This document shows, piece by piece, positions 33,518-41,761 of a stretch of DNA of 56,310 bases; positions within the stretch are counted from its first letter, which is position 1; each line of letters starts with the position of its first letter. The position numbers and the translations under genes are program-made. The notes below the pieces were generated by a model. It was not told the DNA's origin and did no database searches. It saw only the letters and a list, made by a program, of their open reading frames with translations. Source of the DNA: Victivallales bacterium (GTDB taxonomy: Bacteria > Verrucomicrobiota > Lentisphaeria > Victivallales > UBA1829); the NCBI GenBank assembly GCA_016285345.1, contig JAEEQN010000017.1, forward strand, positions 1 to 56,310, written 5' to 3'.

Positions 33518-34039
33518 TCACTCCTTTCCGGCTTTGCCGGTCTTATCTGCTTTGTCGGCTTTATCTGTATCGTCGGAGTCTTCTTTTTTTGTATCTTTGG
33601 ACTCCGTTTCCGGCGGGGGGGCGGGCTTGAGCTTGGAGATGGCGCTGTCGAGTTCGATCAGCTGGGAATTCAGCTCGATCATGGATTTCTTCGCCTCCAG
33701 AAGGGAGGCGAGCTGACGGTTCAGGCGCATGATCTCCTCGTAAAGCTCCTTCGCCTTGGCGTCCTCCTTCAGGATGCGTTTGCGTTCGTTCTGGATCTTC
33801 TGTGCGAGCTCGGCACGGCGGTTGATCAGGTCGGCGGCCTTGTCCGGTTCGGCGAACTCGGACGGGGCGCGGTCCGCGCTGTAGATGGAGGTCAGAACGG
33901 AGCCCGCGGGCTTCGCCGTGTTTGCTGCGGGCTTCGCTGTTGTCGTAGCCGGTTTTGTATTGGCTGTCGCGGTCGGATTTGCCGCGGCGGACAGGACCGC
34001 CGTCATGGCGAAAAGCAGAAGGAAGCAGAAATGTTTCAT
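33518..34039 (-). CDS. Small secreted coiled-coil protein
   Basis: 173 residues. A signal peptide (MKHFCFLLLFAMTAVLSAAA) is followed by a low-complexity Thr/Ala/Lys/Pro stretch (ANTKPATTTAKPAANTAKPA), a coiled coil (about 70-130, rich in Leu, Glu, Lys) and a charged C-terminal tail with KADKADKTGKAGKE repeats. No family is recognised; exported small coiled-coil proteins of this kind often sit in the periplasm. The frame is open further upstream, but the signal peptide fixes the start at 34039. It is the first gene of the folD operon. Confidence 0.75.
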   Translation of the reverse strand: MKHFCFLLLFAMTAVLSAAANPTATANTKPATTTAKPAANTAKPAGSVLTSIYSADRAPSEFAEPDKAADLINRRAELAQKIQNERKRILKEDAKAKELYEEIMRLNRQLASLLEAKKSMIELNSQLIELDSAISKLKPAPPPETESKDTKKEDSDDTDKADKADKTGKAGKE

Positions 34040-34103
34040 GGTCATGCACCGGAAATAGGGTTTGCCGCGCCGTTTTGCCGCGCGGGAAAAAGATACGCAG
34101 TTA

Positions 34104-34131
34104 AATATAGATTTGAAACGCGAGAATGCAA
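34104..34131 (-). promoter_or_regulatory. Promoter of the folD operon
   Basis: On the minus strand, -35 TTGCAT (34126-34131), 16-nt spacer, -10 TATATT (34104-34109). Confidence 0.6.
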
Positions 34132-34183
34132 ATGCCAAAGTGAAAACACGCGCGAAAAAGGCACAAAAAAAGGATGAAACCGT

Positions 34184-34212
34184 TTGAAAAGGACGCGCGG
34201 ATGTGCTACTGT
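34184..34212 (+). promoter_or_regulatory. Promoter for hisB
   Basis: -35 TTGAAA (34184-34189), 17-nt spacer, -10 TACTGT (34207-34212). It overlaps the upstream in-frame codons of hisB, supporting the ATG at 34251. Confidence 0.5.
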
Positions 34213-34250
34213 ATTGTGATAGGAAAACAAATCAAAAGGAGACTTGCGCC

Positions 34251-34835
34251 ATGAGAACCGCGGAAATCGAACGCAACACGAACGAAACCTCCATCTTCGT
34301 AAACTGGAATCTCGACGGGACCGGAAAAGGCGATATCGAAACGGGCATCCCGTTCATGGACCACATGCTGACGCTTTTCGCCCGGCACGGCGGATTCGAC
34401 CTCACGGTCCGCGCGTCCGGCGATCTGGACGTGGACTGCCACCACACGATGGAAGACCTCGGCCTGACCATGGGGCACGCACTTACGCAGGCGCTCGGCA
34501 CGAAGGAAGGCATCCGCCGTTACGGGAACTTTATGCTGCCGATGGATGAATCCCTCGCGCTGGTCGCGCTCGACCTCTCCGGCCGTCCGTTCCTGGTCTA
34601 TGATGTGGAACCGCCCGCGGAGTACATCAAGGATCTCGACACCGCGCTCTTCAAGGAATTCTTCCAAGCGCTGACGGTGAAGGGCGGCATCACGCTCCAC
34701 ATCCGCATGCTGTCCTCCGGTGAAGTCCACCATGTCTTTGAGGCGATCTTCAAGGGCTTTGCGCGGGCGTTGGCCGAGGCTGTCTCGCTGGATCCCCGTG
34801 TGGAAGGCGTGCCTTCAACGAAGGGCGTCCTGTAA
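34251..34835 (+). CDS. hisB: Imidazoleglycerol-phosphate dehydratase HisB
   Basis: 194-residue manganese enzyme of histidine biosynthesis that dehydrates imidazole glycerol phosphate to imidazole acetol phosphate. The metal-ligand motifs of the two repeats are visible: DHMLTLFARHGG and HHTMEDLG in the first half, HIRMLSSGEVHHVFEAIFKGFA in the second, with MDESLALVALDLSGRP between. It is the monofunctional form; there is no HisB-N phosphatase. AGGAG lies about 9 nt before the ATG. No other his gene is nearby, so the pathway genes are scattered in this genome. rarA follows 47 nt downstream. Confidence 0.96.
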   Translation: MRTAEIERNTNETSIFVNWNLDGTGKGDIETGIPFMDHMLTLFARHGGFDLTVRASGDLDVDCHHTMEDLGLTMGHALTQALGTKEGIRRYGNFMLPMDESLALVALDLSGRPFLVYDVEPPAEYIKDLDTALFKEFFQALTVKGGITLHIRMLSSGEVHHVFEAIFKGFARALAEAVSLDPRVEGVPSTKGVL

Positions 34836-34882
34836 GCGCATCCTCGCTTAAACTCGAACTTTCTTGAACGGGCTTCCTTGCC

Positions 34883-36259
34883 ATGGATGACGAACAGGGC
34901 AGTCTTTTTTCGGCGTTTCTGAAGTCGCCGCTGGCCGACCGCATGCGTCCGCGCACGCTCGAAGAAGTGGTCGGACAGGATCACTTGCTCGGCCCGGACG
35001 CCCCGCTGCGCCGCATGATCGAAAGCGGCCGCCTGAGCAGCTTCATCCTGTGGGGGCCGCCCGGATGCGGCAAGACCACGATCGCCCGCATCATGGCGCA
35101 CACCACCAGCATGCACTTCGTGGCGCTCTCCGCCGTGTTCTCCGGCATCGCCGAACTCCGCAAGGCGTTCGACGAGGCGGCGAAACGCCGCGCCGCGGGG
35201 CAGGGCACGCTTCTCTTCGTCGATGAAATCCACCGCTTCAACCGCGCCCAGCAGGACGGGTTCCTGCCGTTCGTGGAGAACGGTACGGTCACGCTGGTCG
35301 GCGCGACCACGGAGAATCCGTCGTTCGAGCTGAACAGCGCTCTGCTCTCCCGGTGCAAGGTCTTCGTGATGAAACCGCTGGACGAGGCGGCGCTTGATAA
35401 GATCATGGTACGCGCCGAGGAGCTGTCCGGGATGCCGCTGCCGTTGTCCGAGGAAGCGCGGAAGACGCTGCCCGGACTCGCCGACGGCGACGGCCGTTAC
35501 CTCATCAACCTCATGGAATCCGTTTACGACCTCGCCGCCGAGGGCGAGGAGATCGACTCCAAGCGTCTCTCCCAGCTGGTCCGCCAGCGCGCCCCGGTCT
35601 ACGACAAGGACCGCGAAGGGCATTACAACCTCATCAGCGCGCTCCACAAATCCCTGCGCGGGTCGGACGTGGACGCCGCGCTGTACTGGGCGGCGCGTAT
35701 GATCGAGGGCGGCGAGGATCCGCTCTACCTTTTGCGCCGCCTCACGCGGTTCTCCATGGAGGACGTGAGCCTGGCCGACCCGAACGCGCTTCAGGTGGCG
35801 GTGTCCTGCTGGGACACCTACGAACGCCTCGGCTCGCCCGAGGGAGACATCGCCATCGCCGAGCTCGTGATCTATCTGGCGACCGCGCCGAAGTCGAACA
35901 GCGCGTACGTGGCGTGGGGCAGCGCCCTCCGCGCCGCGAAGAAGTATTCCTCTCTCATGCCCCCCGCGCACATCCTGAACGCCCCGACGAAGCTCATGAA
36001 GGAGCTTGGCTACGGGCACGGCTACCAGTACGACCAGGACCTCCCCGACGCCTTCTCCGGGCAGAATTATTTCCCCGACGGCATGCCGCGCACGAAACTC
36101 TACAATCCGCCGGACCGCGGATTCGAGCGCGAAATCCGCAAGCGTCTGGATTACTGGGACCGTTTGCGCCGCGAGAAACAGGCGCAGATGAAGCGCGAAC
36201 ACCTGCCCGGCGCGGAACCGGACCCGCCGCCCGCCTCAGAAGAAAAAGAGGGCAAGTAA
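34883..36259 (+). CDS. rarA: Replication-associated recombination protein A (RarA/MgsA)
   Basis: 458-residue clamp-loader-like AAA+ ATPase that acts at stalled replication forks. The N-terminus (DRMRPRTLEEVVGQDHLLG) leads to Walker A LWGPPGCGKTTIA, Walker B LLFVDEIHRFNRAQQD, sensor 1 GATTENPSFELNSALLSR and a C-terminal MgsA region with NAYVAWGSALRAA-like sequence (here NSAYVAWGSALRAAKK) and GYGHGYQYDQD. Length matches the family. It lies 47 nt after hisB with no terminator between, so co-transcription is likely. The C-terminal tail is Pro/Glu-rich. Confidence 0.95.
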   Translation: MDDEQGSLFSAFLKSPLADRMRPRTLEEVVGQDHLLGPDAPLRRMIESGRLSSFILWGPPGCGKTTIARIMAHTTSMHFVALSAVFSGIAELRKAFDEAAKRRAAGQGTLLFVDEIHRFNRAQQDGFLPFVENGTVTLVGATTENPSFELNSALLSRCKVFVMKPLDEAALDKIMVRAEELSGMPLPLSEEARKTLPGLADGDGRYLINLMESVYDLAAEGEEIDSKRLSQLVRQRAPVYDKDREGHYNLISALHKSLRGSDVDAALYWAARMIEGGEDPLYLLRRLTRFSMEDVSLADPNALQVAVSCWDTYERLGSPEGDIAIAELVIYLATAPKSNSAYVAWGSALRAAKKYSSLMPPAHILNAPTKLMKELGYGHGYQYDQDLPDAFSGQNYFPDGMPRTKLYNPPDRGFEREIRKRLDYWDRLRREKQAQMKREHLPGAEPDPPPASEEKEGK

Positions 36260-36299
36260 GCCGAGTTTGTTTATCATCCGAATCGAAACCGAATCCAAC

Positions 36300-37046
36300 A
36301 TGGCAAACAAAAAGAAGAAGCATTATAACAGCATGGCCTTGAGGATTTGCATAGCTTTTGCAATTCCTTTGTCGGTTCTAATATACAAATACATGCCTGT
36401 GTTGTCGGGAAAAGAGGGAAATCTCCTTATTTTTCTTTGTGTTATTGCATTTGTTTTTTGTATTTTATCTTTGTATCTTCTTACATCTTTGGTGTTATAT
36501 GCTTTCGTGTTGATTGGTCGTTTCTTGTCCTGCATGATAGATTCTTTTTCCAGTACAACAACGAAAAGTTTCAAAAGAATTTCTTCTTTTACGGATTTCC
36601 AGAAGGTTTCTTTTAGTGCCTCTATCGTTTCAGTTGTTCTTCTCGGAATTTCGCTATGGGCCATAGAGGAACATGAAACCCTTGGTAATGGGTATTATGT
36701 TTTTCTTAGAATTGTTATGTTTGGGGCTATGGTTTGTTTATGTTTTGAAAAGCTTTCAATTTGGTGGAAAGTTATTTTGATCCTAAATGCTATTCTTTTT
36801 AATCCGGTTATTCAAATACATTTGGATGACATAGACGCTTGGATGTGTTTTGATGTAATTGCAATTCTTCTTATATTCATTTCCTGGATTGTTTTATTTC
36901 GAAAGGCGAAGGTGGAAGAAAAAAATATAGAGATAAAGAGAGAGGAAACAAAAAAAGAACCGCCCCGCGATATTTGGGTAAATAAGGGGAAATATCGTTT
37001 TAATCTTTCTTTGGAAGACAACGAAAATACGAAGGATACGAGATAA
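36300..37046 (+). CDS. AT-rich membrane protein, DUF6804-like
   Basis: 248 residues with about six to seven hydrophobic segments and a charged C-terminal tail rich in Lys, Glu and Arg. The stretch KVILILNAILFNPVIQIHLD resembles small uncharacterised proteins of the DUF6804 type, a tentative match. Base composition is sharply AT-rich, with codons such as TTT, TTA, ATA and AGA unlike its neighbours, so it is probably a recent acquisition. The ATG at 36300 is preferred to a TTG at 36267; neither has a good ribosome-binding site. It directly precedes a lone HigA gene. Confidence 0.7.
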   Translation: MANKKKKHYNSMALRICIAFAIPLSVLIYKYMPVLSGKEGNLLIFLCVIAFVFCILSLYLLTSLVLYAFVLIGRFLSCMIDSFSSTTTKSFKRISSFTDFQKVSFSASIVSVVLLGISLWAIEEHETLGNGYYVFLRIVMFGAMVCLCFEKLSIWWKVILILNAILFNPVIQIHLDDIDAWMCFDVIAILLIFISWIVLFRKAKVEEKNIEIKREETKKEPPRDIWVNKGKYRFNLSLEDNENTKDTR

Positions 37047-37084
37047 AATCGGTTCGATTCACTTCCACTAACGGAGGCACAACT

Positions 37085-37417
37085 ATGGCAAATGAAGAAC
37101 AATACCTGAAACCCGTACATCCCGGTGAAATATTGCTTGAAGATTTCATGAAGCCTCTTAATCTTTCGCAAAACAGACTGGCGCGGGAAATCGGCGTACC
37201 GCCGCGCCGGATCAATGAAATCATACACGGCAAACGCGCCGTAACCGCGGATACCGCCATGCGGCTAAGCCGTTTTTTCGGCACTTCCGCGCAGGTCTGG
37301 ATCAATCTGCAGGCGGAATACGAGCTGGATTGCGTGATCTACCGGGAGCGCATAGAGGGGCGGCACACGTTCGACTTTATTAAGGCCTTCAAGCCGGTTG
37401 CCGCCGCCATGCTGTAA
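37085..37417 (+). CDS. Solitary HigA-family antitoxin
   Basis: 110 residues of the HigA family: HPGEILLEDFMKPLNLSQNRLAREIGVPPRRINEIIHGKR, of which the N-terminal HPGEIL and the helix-turn-helix (about 25-60) are diagnostic, then TAMRLSRFFGTSAQVWINLQAEYEL. GGAGG lies 8 nt before the ATG. The family normally follows a HigB gene of about 280 bp, but the 38 bp upstream cannot hold one and the gene before it is a membrane protein. It ends 2 nt before the convergent comM stop. It is either an orphan left after toxin loss or is now paired with the membrane protein. Confidence 0.9.
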   Translation: MANEEQYLKPVHPGEILLEDFMKPLNLSQNRLAREIGVPPRRINEIIHGKRAVTADTAMRLSRFFGTSAQVWINLQAEYELDCVIYRERIEGRHTFDFIKAFKPVAAAML

Positions 37418-37419
37418 CG

Positions 37420-38958
37420 TCAGGCCTTCCGGTCGAGGGCGCGGTAGCCGATCGCCTCGAAGAGGTGCTCGCGGCGGATGTTCTCGGAGCCCGCGAGGTC
37501 GGCGATGGTGCGCGCGACGCGGAGGATGCGGTCGTAGGCACGCGCCGACAATCCGAATTCGTTGATCGCGTGGCGGATCATGGTCTGAAGCTGAGGATCC
37601 AGCACGCAGTATCTTGTCAGTTGAGCGGGCCCCATCATGGCGTTGCAGCGCACGCGGCTGTCCCGTCCGTAGCGGCGCGTCTGGATGTCGCGCGCCGCGA
37701 TGCACCGGGCGCGGATGACCGCGCTGGATTCCGCCGGACGCGTCGAGATCAGTTCGTCGTCGGACAGCGCCTCCACGTTCACATGCAGGTCGATTCGGTC
37801 GAGCAGAGGCCCGGAAATCTTCGCGCGGTACTGCTGGATCTGGAGCGAACGGCAGGAACAGCGGTGGCGGTGGTCGCCGAGGTGGCCGCAGGGACACGGG
37901 TTCATGGCGGCGATGAGGAGGAACCGGCAGGGAAAGACGAAACTGCCTGCTGCGCGGCTGATGGATACCTCGCCGTTTTCGAGCGGCTGGCGAAGCACTT
38001 CAAGCGTGCTGCGTTTGAACTCGGGAAGCTCATCGAGGAAGAGCACGCCGTTGTGCGCGAGGCTGATCTCGCCGGGCTGGGGATTTGTTCCGCCGCCGAT
38101 GAGTCCGACGTCGCTGACCGTGTGGTGCGGCGCGCGGAAGGGACGGTTGCGGAGGAGCGGCGTATCGGGCGGGAGCAGCCCGAGCACGGAATGGATCTTG
38201 CTCGTTTCGAGCGTCTCCTCCTCGGACATGGGCGGCAGGATGCCGGGCATGCGCTGGGCGAGCATGCTCTTGCCGGAACCGGGCGGCCCGATGAAGATCA
38301 CGTTGTGTCCGCCCGCGGCGGCGATCTCGAGCGCGCGTTTGGCGGCGGCCTGACCTTTGACTTCGGCGAAATCCGGGATGCCGTCCCAGTCCGGCTCCAG
38401 GAAAACCGCGCCGTCGTTGTTCGAGAGCGGGAGGAGTTCGCCGGAGAGGGCGCGGATGGCGTCCGTGAGGGAGTTGACGGCGTACACGCGGATGTGCGGC
38501 AGCACGGTCGCCGCCTCGCGGGCGTTGGCCGCCGGGACGATCAATGTGTGGATATTCGGCATCTGCTTCGCGAGGAGCGCGGCGGGCAGGACGCCCTTCA
38601 CCGCGCGCACGGAACTGTCCAGCGCGAGTTCGCCGAGGATCATGGCGTCTTCGAGCGTCTCTTTCGGGAACGCTCCGGCCGCGGAGGCGAGCGCCAGCGC
38701 GATCGGCAGGTCGAACGCCGTGCCTTCCTTCCGGATGTCGCCGGGCGCGAGGTTCACGAGCGTGAACCCTTCGGGATGCCGCAGGCCGGCGGCATAAAGC
38801 GCGCTGCGGATGCGTTCCTTGCTCTCGCGGACCGCCGCGTCGGGCAGTCCCACGATGGAAACATTGACTCCTTCGCCCGCGCCGGACGCGTGGACTTCGA
38901 TCTCGACAGCGACCGCGTCGATCCCGATGAGCGTGGCGGAGTATGTTCCCGTGAGCAT
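37420..38958 (-). CDS. comM: YifB/ComM family Mg-chelatase-like AAA+ ATPase
   Basis: 512 residues. An N-terminal Lon-protease-like ChlI domain (1-170, [36 protein letters not shown]) precedes a Mg-chelatase-like AAA+ core with Walker [14 protein letters not shown], Walker [12 protein letters not shown], the [16 protein letters not shown] loop and sensor AAMNPCPCG, followed by a C-terminal domain. ComM is a branch-migration helicase for integration of natural-transformation DNA in proteobacteria. The zinc-like [15 protein letters not shown] stretch is typical. It lies 3 nt downstream of the dedA stop, so they are co-transcribed. Confidence 0.95.
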   Translation of the reverse strand: MLTGTYSATLIGIDAVAVEIEVHASGAGEGVNVSIVGLPDAAVRESKERIRSALYAAGLRHPEGFTLVNLAPGDIRKEGTAFDLPIALALASAAGAFPKETLEDAMILGELALDSSVRAVKGVLPAALLAKQMPNIHTLIVPAANAREAATVLPHIRVYAVNSLTDAIRALSGELLPLSNNDGAVFLEPDWDGIPDFAEVKGQAAAKRALEIAAAGGHNVIFIGPPGSGKSMLAQRMPGILPPMSEEETLETSKIHSVLGLLPPDTPLLRNRPFRAPHHTVSDVGLIGGGTNPQPGEISLAHNGVLFLDELPEFKRSTLEVLRQPLENGEVSISRAAGSFVFPCRFLLIAAMNPCPCGHLGDHRHRCSCRSLQIQQYRAKISGPLLDRIDLHVNVEALSDDELISTRPAESSAVIRARCIAARDIQTRRYGRDSRVRCNAMMGPAQLTRYCVLDPQLQTMIRHAINEFGLSARAYDRILRVARTIADLAGSENIRREHLFEAIGYRALDRKA

Positions 38959-38961
38959 GGA

Positions 38962-39696
38962 TCAGCTCTCTTTCGCCTCGGGCTTGTTTGCTTCGGCGGC
39001 TTCCGGCGCTTTCTTCTTCGACCCCATGATCTTCCGGTGGACCATGATGTAGCCGACGAACAGCACGGCGCATCCGGCGAAGATCCACAGGTAATGCTCC
39101 TGGATCATTGCCTTGCCCTTCTCGATCATTTCGAGGTAGGTCATATCGCCGGTGGCGTGCCCGAACCACACGCCGAGCAGCGTCAGGACCGCCGTCCAGA
39201 GGCCCGCGCCGAGCGCGGTGAAGAGCGAGAACCGGAAGAGGTTCATGTGGGAGAGTCCGGCAGGGATGGAAATGAGCTGGCGGATAGCGGGGAGCAGGCG
39301 GGAAATGAACGTGACGACCTCGCCGTATTCGCGGAAGATCTCCTCCGCGCGGTCGAGCGACTCTTCCGACATGAAGATGTATTTGCCGTATTTCTTCAGC
39401 AGCGTGTGGAGCACGGGCCGTCCGAGCCATTTCGAGAGGAAGTAGTTGATGTACGCGCCCGCCATGGATCCGCACAGCCCGACCGCGATCACGATCACCA
39501 CGTCCAGCGCGTGCGACGGCGTCAGCGGGTAGCGCCAGATCAGGAATCCGGCGGGGATCATCACGACCTCGCTGGGGAACGGGATGAACGAGCTTTCGAT
39601 GGTCATGAAAAGGAAGATGAAAAAGAAGAGGAGCAGCGGGGCCGTTTGGGCGAACGATGCGAAGTATTCGATGTGGCTGGCGAGCGTTTCTGTCAT
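38962..39696 (-). CDS. DedA family membrane protein
   Basis: 244 residues. The DedA/SNARE-associated core is recognisable from FFIFLFMTIESSFIPFPSEVV, through GSMAGAYINYFLSKWLGR and FISRLLPAIRQLISIPAGLS with the conserved Arg residues, to GAGLWTAVLTLLG. DedA proteins act as lipid flippases, for example recycling the carrier lipid or phosphatidylethanolamine. About five membrane or re-entrant segments, then a Lys/Glu/Ala-rich tail. The ATG at 39696 has AAGG 7 nt upstream and is preferred over one 42 nt earlier. comM follows directly. Confidence 0.93.
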   Translation of the reverse strand: MTETLASHIEYFASFAQTAPLLLFFFIFLFMTIESSFIPFPSEVVMIPAGFLIWRYPLTPSHALDVVIVIAVGLCGSMAGAYINYFLSKWLGRPVLHTLLKKYGKYIFMSEESLDRAEEIFREYGEVVTFISRLLPAIRQLISIPAGLSHMNLFRFSLFTALGAGLWTAVLTLLGVWFGHATGDMTYLEMIEKGKAMIQEHYLWIFAGCAVLFVGYIMVHRKIMGSKKKAPEAAEANKPEAKES

Positions 39697-39778
39697 GGCG
39701 GACCTTTCTGTCGTGGCTATTTTTCGGGTTTTTCGCATCCGCCGGGCGTTTTGTACTGGAATTTTCTGCGGAAGATGC

Positions 39779-39784
39779 TATACT
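39779..39784 (+). promoter_or_regulatory. Possible -10 box for the lgt operon
   Basis: TATACT about 125 nt before lgt. A weak -35 (TGGAAT) is 17 nt upstream. Confidence 0.35.
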
Positions 39785-39907
39785 TTTTAGATGCGGTTTT
39801 TCCTTCGGGGGATTCCGCCGGAAAAATATTGGCTTCTAAATAATGTACCCGCGGAATCCTCATTTTTCCAGTGTTTTTTTTGTTTTTTTGCTGACTTTGG
39901 AGAAAAA

Positions 39908-40801
39908 ATGTATCCCATCGCGTTTCACATCGGTAATTTCGCCGTTCACTGGTACGGCATTTTCATCGGCATCGGATTCCTGGCGTCGTTCGGCCTGCTC
40001 ATGTATCTCAAACAGTACGCCAGGCTCACGGCCGACCAGATCTACAACATCGCCATGATCGCGCTCTTCGCTGGCGTGGTCGGCGCACGCATTTTCTATG
40101 TGGTGCAGTTCTGGGACCAGTTCAGAGGGCGCGGCATTCTGGCGATCCTGAACGTCCATGAGGGCGGACTCGTCTTCTACGGCGGGTTCATCCTCGCCTT
40201 TACGGCTGAATGTATCTACGCCAAATGGCCGACCGTGCGGCGTCTGCTCGGACTGAAGGAAAAACAACCTGCCGACGGCTCCGAACCGCGCAAGGACATC
40301 AGCATCCTCGCACTGCTCGACATCCTCGGACCCGCCATGGCGCTCGCCCACGCGTTCGGACGCATCAGCTGTTTCATGCAGGGCTGCTGCTTTGGCAAGC
40401 CCGCGCCGCAGGGATTCCCGTTCGCCGTGTGCTTCCCGCCCGGATCGGGGGCGGCGGCGCGCTATCCATCGCTTCTTTCGAGCGGGTCCGAACCTGTCTA
40501 TCCGGTCCAGCTCTTCGAGTCCGCGGGAAACATCCTGATGTGCATCATTCTGCTCCTGCTGCTGCGGAAACGCAAGTATGCCGGGACCATCGGCGGTATC
40601 TACCTGATCCTCTACGGCGTGATGCGCTTCCTGATCGAATTCATGCGCGGCGACCACACCGATTCCATCCTCGGCCTCACGCCGTCGCAGTTCATCGCGG
40701 TCGCCATTGCCATCCCCGGCGGCATCATCGTCTATCTCACGGCGCGTTCGCTCGGACGCAAACAGGAAAAGAAACACGCGGAGGAGTCCGCCGATGCCTG
40801 A
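39908..40801 (+). CDS. lgt: Prolipoprotein diacylglyceryl transferase Lgt
   Basis: 297-residue inner-membrane enzyme that attaches diacylglycerol from phosphatidylglycerol to the lipobox Cys of prolipoproteins. It begins MYPIAFHIGNFAVHWYGIFI with the catalytic-region HWYG, has GGLVFYGGFI, the Lgt signature GRISCFMQGCCFGKP, YPVQLFES, and MRFLIEFMRGD near the C-terminus. About seven membrane segments. GGAG lies 5 nt before the ATG at 39908; the frame extends upstream but lacks the family N-terminus. rluD overlaps its end by 8 nt. Confidence 0.96.
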   Translation: MYPIAFHIGNFAVHWYGIFIGIGFLASFGLLMYLKQYARLTADQIYNIAMIALFAGVVGARIFYVVQFWDQFRGRGILAILNVHEGGLVFYGGFILAFTAECIYAKWPTVRRLLGLKEKQPADGSEPRKDISILALLDILGPAMALAHAFGRISCFMQGCCFGKPAPQGFPFAVCFPPGSGAAARYPSLLSSGSEPVYPVQLFESAGNILMCIILLLLLRKRKYAGTIGGIYLILYGVMRFLIEFMRGDHTDSILGLTPSQFIAVAIAIPGGIIVYLTARSLGRKQEKKHAEESADA

Positions 40802-41759
40802 CGAACCCGGAACTGGAAACGACAGCGGAGTGTACGAGTTCACGCTCGACGAATACGACGCGGCCGAACGCATCGACCAGGTGCTGTCCGCGCGTCTTCC
40901 CGACCTCTCGCGGACGCATATCCAGAAGCTGATCCGCGACGGCAAGCTCACGGTGAACGGCAAGGTCTGCGACGTCCCGCGCCTCAAATTCTCCGCCGGA
41001 TCGGTCGCAGTCCTCACCGACGATCTGCCGGCCGTCCCGCTGAAGGCCGAGGGCGAGGACATCCCGCTGGACGTGATCTACGAGGACGACGTGCTGCTGG
41101 TCATCAACAAGCCCGCGGGCATGGTGGTGCATCCGGCGGCGGGCAACTGGCACGGGACCGTGGTGAACGCTCTGCTCGGGCGCGAACCCGGGCTCGACGA
41201 CGAGGATTTCGACGCCATGCGGCCCGGCATCGTGCACCGTCTCGACAAGGACACCAGCGGCGCGCTGGTCATCGCGAAGACCGCGAAGGCGCTCCGCAAA
41301 CTCGCGAAGTCGTTCGCCGAACGCGACGTTCAGAAGACCTACCTCGCCATCGTCCACGGCTGGCCGTCGCCGCCCGTGAACGTGGTCAACGCCCCCATCA
41401 TGCGCCACCCCGACCACAAGCGCATGGCGATCGCGCGGGACGGGCAGGGCCGCGAAGCCGTCACGACGTGGAAGCTCATCCGCAAGGGCGTCTGGGACGG
41501 CCGCAAGGTCGCCGTCATGGAGATGCACCCCCACACCGGCCGCACGCACCAGATCCGCGTCCATCTCTCGTACAAGGACTACCCGATCGTCGGCGATAAG
41601 CTCTACAACCGCGGACGCTCCTCGCCCGCGCCGCGCCAGATGCTTCACGCCCGCAGGATCTCGTTCCCGCACCCTGTGACCGGCGAACGCCTGGAGTTCG
41701 AGGCGCCGATCCCGGACGATTTCCTCGCGATCATTCAGGCGTTTCAGGAAGCCGATTGA
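40794..41759 (+). CDS. rluD: Ribosomal large subunit pseudouridine synthase RluD-like
   Basis: 321 residues. An N-terminal S4 RNA-binding domain (DQVLSARLPDLSRTHIQKLIRDG) precedes the RluA/RsuA-type catalytic domain with HRLDKDTSGALVIAKT (catalytic Asp near 151), INKPAGMVVHP and HPHTGRTHQIRVHLSY. It should isomerise uridines in 23S rRNA (helix 69 if a true RluD). GGAGGAG lies upstream within lgt, and the two genes overlap by 8 nt, so translation is coupled. Distinguishing RluD from RluC is not certain. Confidence 0.94.
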   Translation: MPDEPGTGNDSGVYEFTLDEYDAAERIDQVLSARLPDLSRTHIQKLIRDGKLTVNGKVCDVPRLKFSAGSVAVLTDDLPAVPLKAEGEDIPLDVIYEDDVLLVINKPAGMVVHPAAGNWHGTVVNALLGREPGLDDEDFDAMRPGIVHRLDKDTSGALVIAKTAKALRKLAKSFAERDVQKTYLAIVHGWPSPPVNVVNAPIMRHPDHKRMAIARDGQGREAVTTWKLIRKGVWDGRKVAVMEMHPHTGRTHQIRVHLSYKDYPIVGDKLYNRGRSSPAPRQMLHARRISFPHPVTGERLEFEAPIPDDFLAIIQAFQEAD

Positions 41760-41761
41760 AC

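Noticed and set aside
41756-41761. TTG start for the methyltransferase overlapping the rluD stop
   Set aside because: The ATG six bases later is a better start and still allows coupling.
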